DNA of 64,000 bases, from assembly GCA_018127085.1 (NCBI GenBank), contig CM030726.1:434001-498000 (forward strand), in the 5' to 3' direction. Shown here one piece after another: positions 24,397 to 36,530 of the stretch (its first letter is position 1; the number at the start of each line of letters is the position of its first letter). This stretch comes from Pneumocystis sp. 'macacae'. Its lineage: Eukaryota; Ascomycota; Pneumocystomycetes; Pneumocystales; Pneumocystaceae. A program made the translations under genes and the position numbers. Under the pieces are notes generated by a model that did no database searches, had not been told where the DNA came from, and saw only the letters and a program-made list of their open reading frames with translations.

Positions 24397-25639
24397 GGCA
24401 ACTTTTCCCTAATCATGTCATATTTTAACATATCACAGACTCCCCCCTATATAAATTCTAATTTATATTTAAAATCATTATCAAATTATATAATACTAAC
24501 ACTCAAAGAAAGTATTTTTCATGTTATATGTACATTATAAACTACTTTACTACTCCACCTAATAATATGTTTTATCCTAAAATAATTTATAAACACTAAT
24601 CATTTTATCTGTGTATCAAAAATAATCTTTTCACTGTTTATTTTATATTCAGTTAATTTTTTCAAGTTATACCTCTTTAAAACATTTAACAAATTTCTGT
24701 TTATTTTCTTGCTATTATCAATAATATATTCTTTATAATTTTTTCTATATGATTTATAAAATTATATATCTCTAATCTACAATTACAATATCAATAGAAA
24801 AAAAATTCTTAGTACATGAATTAAACAAAAAATGATATAATTCAACAACTATGAACACAAGAACGGAAAATATCTTTTAAACTATCAATAGTTAAATCTT
24901 TTATATCAGCTTCATAACACAATCTTTATATAATATTTAAAAACTTAACATTAAAAACATATTAATAAATACATGATGTATCTGAACCCACTATGATCAA
25001 GTCTACTAAAAAACGAAACATGAAATAACAAAAGTAATTAAAAACACAAATATAATTTATCTAATGAACACTAAAATAAAGCCCATATAAAAATAAAAAA
25101 TCGCAATCAAAACATTATTAGAACAATAGTAATAGCTCTCCAAGAGCATATAATTAAAATTAAATAGATATAATTCCTAAACTAATTATTATTAAAAAAT
25201 TCTATCAAATATTTAAATGAATATAGAAAACTTTTATTTAACAAATAATCATAGAATGGCAACATTTAAAAACCCGAATGAACATCTAAAACAATATATT
25301 TTCTTCTATTTTTCCAAAGATTTACATAAAATCCTTTATCATTTTTAACATTATTTCTAAATATCATCGACAAAATCCTAATACCCCCTATTTTCTTAGA
25401 CAATTACTATTTCAAATACTTGATAAAAATTAAAAAACCACTCAATAAGACGAAATAGATTTAAAAAAACAACTTTTTTACAACTAAAAACATTTTATAT
25501 AAATATATTTATGTTTATACTCTACAAAAATTCAGAAACTTCACAATTATTCTTTGAGTAAAAAGTTATAATCAAATTAATGCTCTCAAATAACATCTTT
25601 TATTTATATATAAAAACAAAAGATCTTTATGAAGAATAT
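24397..25639. other. AT-rich stretch downstream of DSC1
   Basis: No reliable coding block. On the minus strand this lies downstream of the ELG1-like remnant and could hold its lost 3' part, but I can read no convincing protein in it. Confidence 0.45.
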
Positions 25640-26470
25640 ACTCTTAGAAAAGAGAAATTAAATATAAATAATTAGCGACAAAATTTATTAGAGGAATTTT
25701 ACAATAAATCATTGAGATCGAAGATCAGATATATTAATATCTAGGTAATTAATAAAAAAATAAAAACCTACCTGTACAAATCATTATAACAAAACATTTT
25801 GATTTATAAATAAGACCCATAACAGCATTTCAAAAATTCTTATCCTCGCAAAAACATTAACTTAGCTAATATTGAACTCTATTTTTAAAATGATGAATTC
25901 AATTTAATTTTGGAACAAGTTTCATTAAATCTAACAATTTTCCTTTGATTAATTAGTTAAATATATCAGATTCATTTTACTAACAGCATTTAAAGTATAT
26001 TTACCATTCCTTGCAAAAGAATTAATTTCAACTATTTCAAAACCTAGTTCTTCTGCTATAACATATATACTAGTACTTTTTCAACTACCATGTAAATCCG
26101 TTAGCAACATATAGCGCACTGACAACATTTCTAACTTTATAATTTTTCCTAACATTTTAGTAATATCCCTATCCCTCCAAAAATATCAAAATTAAAATAT
26201 CAAATTTTCTGATATATCTTTTTTCAAAAAAATAATCATATATAATATCCTACTAATATTAGATTTAAGTTTACGAAAAACTAACCAATCACCAAACTTT
26301 ATAGTTTCACATTCAGAAGAAATAACCTTACAAGTTTTAGTTAAAGAACATTTTAAAATCCAAAACTTTATATCAGAAACATTAAAACAAGAAACATATT
26401 ATTCAATTTTTTATACATTTTGTCAAAATAAGAGCGCCTTAAATCACTATAAGAAATAACAGAAGTCACC
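25640..26470 (-). pseudogene. ELG1: remnant of an ELG1/ATAD5-like alternative clamp-loader gene
   Basis: On the minus strand, blocks of an RFC-like ATPase follow in the right order but with stops and frame changes. Near 26300 it reads CKVISSECETIKFGDWLVFR. From about 26130 comes a Walker A region, LLTDLHGS, a stop, then KSTSIYVIAEELGFEIVEIN and NGKYTLNAVSKMN. In ELG1 proteins this is a GPxGxGKTaavYaiAkELgFevfEIN block followed by a GK..ld.vgdmt helix. Near 25830 it reads FWNAVMGLIYKSK-like text running into VIMICT, matching the segment after Walker B. Near 25720 comes ISDLRSQ, the RFC-type arginine motif, followed by a stop. The P-loop is broken (the Pro-Gly is lost and a stop interrupts GSGK), so an active ATPase is unlikely. 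The limits are approximate. Confidence 0.6.
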
Positions 26471-27922
26471 AAAGATTCAATATCATAATATAAACTGATT
26501 GATTAAAATGTAAAAAATAAATCCCTAAAATAGGTTTTTCCTAATAAAATATTAGAAAAGCATATCTTTTTAAATAAATCTTCAAAAAATCTCATTTTTT
26601 TAATAGATTTTTTTTTTTAAAAAATTCATTAACATGAACATTTTTAATACTAAACTATAACATAATTTTAAAATTAAACAAATTTAAAAAATTAGACACA
26701 TTAAATGCTATTTTAACTAAAGTAAAATCTGAAAGATAGTTATTTAAAGTTTTTAATAAAAAAAAAAAATAAATTGATTTTAAATCTAATAATAATAATC
26801 AAAAAATATAAAAATATAACAAAAAATACCAATATAGTTTGCTATAATTTTTTCCCATAAACTATACCTTGATTAAAAAAATTATTCTATCTTTTTCAAT
26901 AAGAATATCCTAACAACAATAAATATACTATCCAAAATAAGAAAAAATATTTTAATTTTTTTCAATAAAAAAGATACAATAATTTTCATAGAGCTCAGTA
27001 CAGTCTTTAATTTTAAAATCTTAATGAGATAACTTTTATAATCTAGGAAATTCCCAAAATTATGTTTTTCTATAACTTACTAAACACAAAAATTGATTAA
27101 CACATAAAGCAGTATATACAACATATTACAACAACTGAAATGGTCAATTTCATAAAAAAACATATATTTATAATAAAATAGAGAATAATTCAAAAGATTT
27201 TTCAAAAATATTACTCATCTCTTTTAGATAACTGAAAAAAAATAAACTAAAAGTCTAAAACTCTGATATTGTAGAACCAATAAATTATTTTTCATATTTA
27301 ATTTCATAAAAATTTGATTCACTAAACCAAATAGAAAATAAAAAATTATTAGAAATATCTAAATTCTCTTAGTTTTTAAAAAATCTAATTGGATCTTAAA
27401 CTAGTATCTTTTAATATGAAATTGCATTCTGACTGTAAATACTAAATTTTTATTTCTAAAAAATCTCTAAAAAACCAAAAAAGCAATATTTCATCATAAT
27501 TACATCCCAATACTAAAAACAAAAAAACAAAAATATTCAAAAAAAATACTTAATTTCAAAAACTTCAAAATATTAATTTATTTTCTAAAATCATTCAAAC
27601 ATTAAACAAAAATTCATATCCTTTTCAAAACTTACACAATTATCAATATTGATAAGTATAATCTTATTTTTTTGATTCATATTTTCGTTTTTTTTTTTTT
27701 ATGATTTAAAATATTTAAAGTTTACACGTAAAAAATCATTTCTAAATGAGCTCAAATTTAGAATAAAGTCAAAATTATTATTTTGAACAAAGTAAAAAAT
27801 ATATTAAATAACCATTAACATATCAAAATAAAAATATTAAATTCATTATTGACGACAAAACATAGAATACCTATTATATTTTTTTAAAAAAACTTTGTTC
27901 AAAAAAGAAACAAAATTTAAAA
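26471..27922. other. AT-rich spacer upstream of STE50
   Basis: About 1.4 kb of AT-rich sequence. It may include the eroded 5' part of the ELG1-like gene and must include the STE50 promoter. Nothing in it reads as protein with confidence. Confidence 0.45.
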
Positions 27923-29316
27923 ATGGAATCTTTAAAATTATTAGAAAAAACAGTTACATCATGGAGTGTTGAAGACGTTGTTCAATGGCTAAAACATATA
28001 AATTTTTCTCAATATGAAAAAGAATTTCAAGGTTTATTATTTTAATAAATAATACAACATTTATCTGAAATTTAACAGAAAACAATATATCAGGGGATAT
28101 TCTAATACACTTAGATCATGAATCGCTCAAAGAAATTGGAATTTTGAGTGCAGGTCATCGACTAAGTTTCCTTAAAGCAATATATCGTATCAAAGTTGAT
28201 CAAGATATTCTTATTGAACCAGAACATTATATACCAATCTGTGAGTATCTATAACTTTTTAACATATAAATACAAAAAAATTAAAGCTGTAGAAATGGAC
28301 GGATTTAATGAGTATGATAAATTAGGATCTAATGAAATTTCGAAATTAACACAAGTTATTCGTTCCCATGGTAGTTTTCATTTGTCTCAACACCTAATTT
28401 TAATAATTTGTAGATAAACACTTAAACGATTTTGAAGAAGAGATAAAAGTTCTAAAAAAAAATTTATCCAAACTTCAAAAAGATATAACTTCTATTTTTA
28501 AAATTATTAAAGATTTCAAGGTATTTTCTAAAAATATTTATACCAAATTCTCAAGAGAAAATAGCCTTTTCAGAAATCAGAAAATTCAGCATTTAATTCA
28601 GACAAACTATCATTAAATGAGAAATTTCATGAGAAACCTTTACAATTAAAAACTATACCTACTCGTTCCCAGATATCTCCTATACATATAGATTCTGAAC
28701 TTGATTCGCCAATATTTACAGCGAAAACCAAAACCCATGTAGGTAAATAAAATATATATTTCATTAACCAAGCCTTTTAGCGATTTTTAACATCTACTAT
28801 CCAAAATAATCAAGTTCTTGAAACAACTCGGAAAAACTCTGATAAAATCAAGGAAGATTCCCCTGTAAATGAAGAAAATCAATCACCTGTTACATTTCAA
28901 AAATCACATGAAAGCATAGAAATGTTTAAATCTTTCCGTGTTGGCTTGAATGATCCATGTCGAAAAGTTTTACTTGCAGCATTAAAGAAATATAAAATAA
29001 ATTCAGACTGGAAAGAATATGCATTGGTTTTATATTATGATAATAAAGGTATTATCTCATCTGGTTTTATATTTTTTAAATGATTTTTAGAGAGATATAT
29101 AGAACTTAACGAAAAACCTTTATTATTATTTCAAAAATTACAAAAAGATGAAAAAAAACCCAGTATAGGCCAAATATTTTTTTTATATACTAAATAAATA
29201 TAGTTTTTATGTTAAAACAAATCAAAAAACCTATTACCTTAAATCAGTTCTCTAATTCTATTCAAGAAACCAAAATAGAATCTGATACGCTCAATACATT
29301 TGATAATACATTATAA
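27923..29316 (+). CDS. STE50: Ste50-like SAM/RA-domain adaptor of MAP-kinase signalling
   Basis: An adaptor that links Ste11-type MAPKKK to Cdc42/Ras-type GTPases in mating and stress signalling. Exon 1 opens a SAM domain, TSWSVEDVVQWLKHINFSQY. A 47-nt intron is followed by NISGDILIHLDHESLKEIGI and SAGHRLSFLKAIYRIK, completing the SAM fold. Middle exons encode a coiled segment (EEIKVLKKNLSKLQKDI) and a Ser/Thr-rich linker. The RA domain comes last: KSFRVGLNDPCRKVLLAALK, KYKINSDWKEYALVLYYDN, ERYIELNEKPLLLFQKLQKD. An intron within EKKP-IFMLKQ restores the conserved KKPxFMLR-like end. A short unconserved tail follows. SAM plus C-terminal RA in this order identifies the Ste50 family (fission yeast Ste4). 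Convergent with MVP1. Confidence 0.9.
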
Positions 29317-29583
29317 GAAATCATAACTTAGAAGCCAAATTAAAATTTATAATTATATATCAATAAATAGTAAGTACATTAATGTTAAATAGATTTATCG
29401 TTAATTATATTTAACATTCTTTGATTACTCAAAACTATTTTTTTATTCCCATTCTTATTAATTTGTGAATGCAAATAGATAATATTAAGACACACAATAA
29501 AGCAGATATCCAAATACAATTAATAGCATTAAATTCAATATAAATTCATAAGTAAATACTAGCTCTAACTTTCAAAAGAAATT

Positions 29584-31990
29584 TCAAATAAATGCAGAAG
29601 GCATGGATGCTATTTGAATTTCCATACTCCGCCAATTTTCTGCAAGCAACTCACTATATTTTATACGCTCTTGTGCATAATCCCTATATAACTTCCCTAT
29701 ATAAATTTGACTAATTTGAAAATAAATTATTTCAGTCAAAATACATTTATTAATGAAAAAATGACGAGATCTCTGATTAGCTATCAATTCTTTATCCTTA
29801 ATTTTTTAAAATACACAAAATCTAATATAAAAATAAACTCACTTTCATAATAGATTTTTCAATTTTCTCCTTATCTAACGAATTTAAGTCCGTTTTCATA
29901 TCCAAACTAGTAAGTTTATCTAAGTTAGTATCTATTCTTTTTTCAAGGAAAGAAATATTATCAACATCTAATTTATCCTTCCTATCAAACATATTCTTTA
30001 AACTATCAAAAAAGAATTTCTAATTAATTATAACTTACTTTAATTGCTATAAGATTGTCTCTTTGACACTTTAAATCTTCTAATATTCCCTCATTTAAAA
30101 CTTTAGCTTCTTCTTCCAAAAATTCCTGTGTTGTCAAAAAATGTTTTGACACAACCGACATTCCTTGATTAATATGTGAAATAAAATCATTAACTATTCC
30201 ATTAGTAAAAACAAATTTATTTTTTTCAGAGAGAACACTATCTTTTTTAATACAAAATCATATTTATTTAATCATTACTTCAAACATAATGCAAATAACA
30301 TCATATCTGTTGCAGATTCTGCATTTATTAATATTAACAAAAACAGTATTATACAGTTACCTTGTTGATATTTCAATAAACGTTCCATAATCAAACATAA
30401 TTGACTTCAAACATTAAAAACTCCAACTAGCAATTATTACTCACATATAATTATCAATTTGCAAATTTATTGTTTTTTTAATGTTCATAATAATTTCGTC
30501 AAAATCTGAAGGAAAATTGGACACTAAATCATCATCTATAACCTTATCTCTAAATTCATCATGAATCGTTAAAATAGTTTGTTTTCTCCATAAAGAAAAT
30601 TCCTATTAGCATAAACTTAAAAAGATAAATATAAAAAAGTTACACTAGAAACAGTAAGAAAAGCTATTACTAGTGGATCATCCCTAAATATAGGATGACG
30701 AACTACTGCATTTATAAATCTGGAAAGACCCTTACGTCTTCTTTCTAAAAAAGCAGAATCTATTGATAAATAATGGCCATTTACTAAAAACAAAATGAAC
30801 ATTAAAACATAATAACAAACCAAATATAATACCAGAAAAACACTTTGGAGCTAAAACGTAATCAATATGTATAATATAAATAAACAAATATTACGCATTA
30901 AAGGCACTTGACGAAAAGGATATTTTTTCATTAAACATTCTTGAAGCCTAAATATATTAACAACAAATAAAATAATATATCAACAGAAACCATAAAAAAT
31001 CACTATAGCGACGAATAACACGAGAATTACGAATTACACTAAAAAGAATATAATTAACATGTTTAAATAAAAAAAAACCCTTTTTCTTAGAAACAAATTG
31101 AATGTTTACACGATCAACAGAAGAAAAAAACTGTGTAGAATTCAAAATATTAAAAATATTATATAAAAAAGAACGTTCTCCACAATTTTTATAAACATTA
31201 TCAATAATAAAATTAAAATTCCAAAGATTAGATGTAGTCCACGGGCAAATATTCGACTCATTAATATTATTAATGCACATTGACATGCATTCTTGAACAC
31301 TATTTGTTTCTAAACTAGAATTAGAATTAAAAGTCTGCTTAGAGTTTAAAATAAATCCAAATAAAAAGTCATTAATTCCTACCATCTTATCATATGATAA
31401 CACATGGTCATTATTACTTATGTTGTACAATTTTGGAATAGGAAGATCTAAAACATATCTTTTAAATCTACAAAAAAAAACTACTTACTATTTTTATACT
31501 TTCTTAATGTTTCGATGCTTGGATATTCACCATTCTGAGAAATCCCAACCAAGGCAATAACTAAGTAAAAATTGTATTTGGATACTAATGTGTCTTCATT
31601 GATTTCAAGAAACACTATATTTATAATACGCTCTATTATATGATGAGAAAGCCCTGAAAATTCAACTATTTTGCGTAAAGAATTATAATTTATTCCATTA
31701 CTCTTGCTAAAAAAATCAAACATTTCCTTGTAAATAGAAGGAATATCTCTATCATCTACTAAACATATTAAAATCATAGTAGTCTAATTTTACTACATGC
31801 CTAATAAATGTTTCTTAGATTGCCCATCAGAAATCTTTTTTTGAATATGTGACAACAGCATTCCATCATTTCTAGTTACTTCACTTTCAAAAGAAGTTTT
31901 TCTAAACAAATATGGTTTTTTACTAAAATTTTTAATTGTCTCAATAAAACGCTCATTTTCTGATAACTTCAAAGATGACATTTCAAACAA
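29584..31990 (-). CDS. MVP1: sorting nexin Mvp1 (SNX8-like)
   Basis: A PX-BAR sorting nexin that tubulates endosomes for retrograde transport to the Golgi. The N-terminal exon (from 31990) reads [19 protein letters not shown]. An all-helical segment follows, [20 protein letters not shown] and [20 protein letters not shown], related to the N-terminal region of Mvp1. The PX domain contains [20 protein letters not shown] with YSDFLWFL at an exon end, then [12 protein letters not shown] and [20 protein letters not shown], and [15 protein letters not shown]. Beyond 30600 the exons encode a long helical BAR region ([38 protein letters not shown]) ending [18 protein letters not shown]. Many short introns. 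The first ATG gives MFEMSS; the second Met, three residues later, is an equally good start. Confidence 0.88.
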
Positions 31991-32666
31991 TAAATATCCC
32001 CTGAATGACTAAAACATACACAAAAATATTCTCATTACTTTTTATAAATTTCTATCTTTTAATCTATATTTCTACAAAACTCAAACGTTATTTAATCTTA
32101 TATCCTTAAACGTCAAAGGAATTTAACTTTAATATAGACAAATGAATCCATACAAAAAATGATAAAAAAGGCTAAATTGTTACCACAACAATAATTTAAT
32201 AATATTAATCAGCTTTATCTAAAAGCTACATATATCATAAATAACTATTATATAGTTACAATTTTATAACATTTATTTATAATTTATTTACAAAATAAGT
32301 TCATATTATTAGATAAATGTTTAGAATATTAAGTGTTCTCTAAACAAAATCTATATTTTAAAAAGAAATAAATCTGACTATTTCTAAAAATACGATATTT
32401 TATCACTCTCTAAACAATATATTTTTATTAGATATCAACTATTATTATCTATTGTCATTTTAACTAATTAATAAATACAGAAATAATACTTATAAAAATA
32501 TATTACATTAACAATATTAAGAATTTAAAAAAATTATATAAATTTATATAATTCATTTGAAAAATAAACTTTTTGCTAAAAACAAAGTATCTTTTGCATT
32601 CATTATAAAATAAAATACCGAAAATAAAAATAGTAATACTTTTTAAGATAATATTCATAAAAGTTA
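31991..32666. other. AT-rich spacer between MVP1 and tRNA-Asn
   Basis: AT-rich sequence upstream of MVP1. No coding frame or further RNA gene seen. Confidence 0.55.
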
Positions 32667-32756
32667 CGTCCCCGGACAGGCTCGAACTGTCAGCCTCTCG
32701 GTTATACTATATGAATCTTAACAGCCGAACGCGCTAACCAATTGCGCCACGGAGAC
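32667..32756 (-). tRNA. tRNA-Asn (anticodon GTT), with intron
   Basis: Reads as a complete cloverleaf on the minus strand. The acceptor strands GTCTCCG and CGGGGAC pair with one G-T wobble. There is a D arm with GGTTAG, and a T arm with GTTCGAGCC. The anticodon stem TTCGG/CCGAG closes a loop CTGTTAA once about 16 nt (agattcatatagtata) are removed after position 37. The anticodon is GTT (Asn). The discriminator is G. Confidence 0.9.
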
Positions 32757-32951
32757 TCAATAGCAGCCTTCAAGAAACATTATATAAAATGATATGAATT
32801 TAAATAAACATACAACTTATTGTTAAAATGATTACAATAAAAATACACATAATATATAATAAAAGTTATAATAAAATAATGACATGTATAAAAAAGTAAT
32901 AAAAATGTTAATGAAACAACGGAAGAATATATAGAAAAGTGCCAAAAAATG

Positions 32952-34214
32952 TTACTCATCTTTTTTTTTTAAAAATTCTTCATCATCACTAAAAACATGT
33001 TAGATAAATAAAATAAAAAGTTGAATTTACTCATCACTTCTATCATCCTTAGCCTTACCATTTATAATAAAGTAATATGCAATGCGCAAAATCAGAACTA
33101 GCCAACACATATTCACAACTTGTAATGCAAGTAATAACACAAATATAATGATCTGACTAATCCAACATTTATAATACCCTTTTTCCCATGAAAGCTCGTA
33201 TGGACCGACTGTTTTAAAACTAGTAAGAATGGAATAAAGAAAAACAGTATTCAAATAATGACGGCCATAGATCCATAAAAAAATAAAAAATCCAAAAACA
33301 AGACCTTGTCCTTTGCACTGTATGTAATTCATTAGCTTTGCTAACTAAAATATTAAATATAATAAAATAAATAAATAAATCTTACTGCCAAAAATACATC
33401 AGAAATATCCATAGTAATAAACACCGCTAGACCAAGATATGTAAAATGAAACCGATAGCTCAAACCAATAAGTATAAGAGTTATAAAATGATGAACTACA
33501 AATCTTTTATAATCTTTTCTTGGTTTTTCAAGTTTCAAAATCAAAACAGCTGCTTGCTGGAACCAATACGAAAATTGCAAAAGATAATATGCCTTGAAAT
33601 ACACCGTATGTGTTTTATGTGGATAACCATCGTAAAAAGCATCAACATTAAAATACCAAAGACGAGTTTTAAACATAATATACTATTTAAATTAGCAGTA
33701 GAACAATCTTAGGAACGCTAGACTTCACAATTCCAAAAACCGAAGACAAAATAAAATAAAATAAATTATACCCCTGCTCCATAAAACGTTTTAGTTTATT
33801 CTTTTTAACATTTATTCTTTCAGCAATAGGTTTAATCAATATATTCATTAAAGAATCTCTTAAAAAAGTAAAAATAATGATATGAAAAAAAATAAAACAT
33901 ATATCTTTATATCCCTTTCCATATTGCAATGGAAATGTATTTGAAATAGGATATGACAAAAATAAAAAGGGATGTAAAAAATCGTCAGAACCTTTTCCTC
34001 GTAGAAAATAAAACACATATACTAATGCTAAAGGGAACAAAAACCCAATAAATGTGTATTTCCTAGTAAATCTTAAATATGTCTTTAAATACCCTTTAAA
34101 CAGTTTCAAATATGATTTTTGAAACTGTGATTCCTTCATCGCCGAAGAATCTGGAAAAATACCCAACAGTTTGTACTCTATATAATCTATTAGATCATTT
34201 ATTTCAATTAACAT
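32952..34214 (-). CDS. LAG1: ceramide synthase (Lag1/Lac1, TLC domain)
   Basis: An ER membrane acyl-CoA-dependent ceramide synthase. Exon 1 (from 34214) has a short cytosolic N-terminus, then membrane segments (YTFIGFLFPLALVYVFYFLR, CFIFFHIIIFTFLRDSLMN) and ERINVKKNKLKRFMEQGYN. Exon 2 carries the Lag motif core: YHALK-equivalent TVYFKAYYLLQFSYWFQQ, LEKPRKDYKRFVVHHFITL with the catalytic His-His pair, GLSYRFHFTYLGLAVFITMD and ISDVFLA. Exon 3 has the last membrane segments (GFFIFLWIYGRHYLNTVF, IIIFVLLLALQVVNMCWLVL). A small last exon gives an acidic/Lys tail, DDEEFLKKKDE. The HH pair and the MDISD motif are intact. The start lies 96 bp from that of divergent RRB1. Confidence 0.92.
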
Positions 34215-34310
34215 AAATTCTTTTTACATAAATATTTCGTTCTATATCGTAAAATTTCTATTACAAAACGCTAAATATTCAAAAAAAATCTTTAATTCAA
34301 ACTTATAATC

Positions 34311-35887
34311 ATGCACAAACGAAAAAGATCGGAATCTTTTAAAGAAAACGGGTTTTCAAAAACTTTCTCTAAAAATATAACAACTAGAGAAAGTGACAAT
34401 AGTATAGACGAGTTTGAAGATCCATGGGAAGATGAAATAGAAAGTGAACAAGAATATATAGAAGATAGTGAAGGTATTTTTTAAAATAATGTATATATAA
34501 TAAAAAGTATAGATTCGCTTCATAATAAAACAAATGTGTACCTTCCATCGTCTCGATCATTAAAAGAAGACGAAGTTCTTGAGCCAGATCAATCTGCATA
34601 TGAAATGCTTCATTCTATCAGTGTTCAATGGCCATGTCTAAGCTTCGATATTTTGGAAGACAATTTAGGTATAAAAAGAACTAATGTAAGTTCCAGATAT
34701 TTCTTAATATATAAAAGTATTTATCCTTTAAAGTATCCAGCAACTATGTATTTTGTGTCAGGTAGTCAAGCAGACACTAAAAAGAACAATGTAATTAATG
34801 TTATAAAATTATCACATCTATGCAAAACTCAGTATGATGGTAAATTTACAGGAAATAAATAGAAAGTTATAATAAATATTTCAACAGAAAATTCATCAAT
34901 TAATTCAAATGATTCCATTACGAACGAAAATCCCGTACTTGAATATAGATCTTTACCTACTTTTGGGACCACAAATTGTATTCGAGCATTTTCTAAAAAC
35001 GAAGATTATTTTGTTGCATCATTTAGTGAAACAGGAAAAGTACATATATGGAACATTGCACCTCATATATCTTCGATCAATAACTCTGAAACCTATATTA
35101 CAAAGGACAATAACTCCCCTATTTATACTATTTCAAACCATAAAACAGAAGGTTACGCAATTAATTGGAATCCATTGTCATCATATAATTTTCTCATTTC
35201 TGGTGATAATAATGGATATATTTATTTAACATCTCTTTCAGAAACATCATGGTTTACAGAAAAAACTCCATTTTTAGGACATATATCGTCAGTTGAAGAT
35301 CTTTCTTGGTCTCCTTCAGAAAAAAATGTATTTGCAAGTGCAGGTAGCGATGGGACTATAAAAATATGGGATATACGAAATAAAAAACACAAGCCTGCTT
35401 TAAGTGTTGATATTCACCCTGGTATAGATATAAACGTTATTAGTTGGAATAAAAATGTCTCATATTTAATGGCAACGGGCGCAGATGATGGAAAGTTTAA
35501 TATATGGGATTTACGTACATTTCAAAGGTACTCTTTTTTCAAAGTATTCAAATTGATTAGTATAGTTCATCTACTCCATCTTCTATTGCATCATTTACCT
35601 GGCATTCTGCTCCTATAACATCTATAGAATGGCATCCATCAGAAAAATCAGTTATTTCAGTAGCAGACAACAGTCATGTTTCATTGTGGGATTTATCGGT
35701 GGAAATAGATGATGAAGACCAAATTACAAAAGAAATTGAAGGTCTTGATCATATACCTAGTCAATTAATGTTTATACATATGGGGGGTAAAGATATTAAA
35801 GAAACTCATTGGCATCCTCAAATTCCAGGGTGTGTTATAAGTACAAGTTCTATAGGAATACAAATTTTTAAGACTATTAGCATATAA
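34311..35887 (+). CDS. RRB1: ribosome assembly WD-repeat protein Rrb1 (GRWD1)
   Basis: A nucleolar WD40 chaperone for ribosomal protein uL3 in 60S assembly. The N-terminus is basic, then acidic (MHKRKRSESFKENG, then DEFEDPWEDEIESEQEYIED). After an intron comes VYLPSSRSLKEDEVLEPDQS and YEMLHSISVQWPCLSFDIL, the histone-binding-type N-terminal helix of this subfamily. WD repeats follow, with SASGSDGTIKIWD-like text (GSDGTIKIWDIR near 35350), GADDGKFNIWDLRTF and VSLWDLSVEIDDEDQIT. The end is IHMGGKDIKETHWHPQIPG and an unremarkable tail. The blade-7 sequence LLFIHxGxxDIKExHWHPQ distinguishes Rrb1 from Msi1/RbAp48. At least four short introns. Confidence 0.93.
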
Positions 35888-36530
35888 ACATATTATTTAA
35901 TATTTAATTCTTTAACAAAATGGTTTAAAAATATTTTAAAATATCATATAATCTCAGAAAATATCTAACAAAATACCTAATTTTTACAACTTTATTTTTA
36001 TATATTTTAAAAACTGTTTATAAATTATTATTTATGTTATTGATTTAATCATTGTTCATATAATTTTACTGTTAAATATATATATATAAGTATTCAATAT
36101 CATAAAACGTTAATAATATTTCTAAAATACATTTTTTAAATCATATTAAATATAAATATAGATTTTAAAAAAATAAAATTCTATAAGGCTTAAATATATT
36201 ATTTTTTTAATAATACTAGAAAATATTTAATAAAAATTAGAAACTATTTATAAACTAATTATAAGTTAAAAAATAAAATACAAAAATTTCAATTTTTACA
36301 ATTAAATTAATACAAATAAAAACCATTAATTTTTTAGTTATATAAATATTATATCTTTTACATTTTACATATCAATTTTAATTACTAAAATACGATATTA
36401 AACTATTTTTATTTTTTTAAATAATTTATAACAAAAACTTTTGAAAATAATCTTCTAATCGAAAACTTTTTTTAATTAAAAACAAGTTTATTTGAAATAA
36501 ATTCCTAAATATATTACTATGTCGTAGTAT
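35888..36530. other. AT-rich spacer between tandem genes RRB1 and UTP8
   Basis: About 640 bp without a gene. A three-codon reading frame (ATG TCG TAG) ends a few bases before the UTP8 start and might act as an upstream ORF if transcribed. Confidence 0.5.

Noticed and set aside
36520..36530. Three-codon upstream reading frame before UTP8
   Set aside because: Start and stop are there, but without a mapped transcript start it may lie outside the mRNA; not listed as a separate feature.
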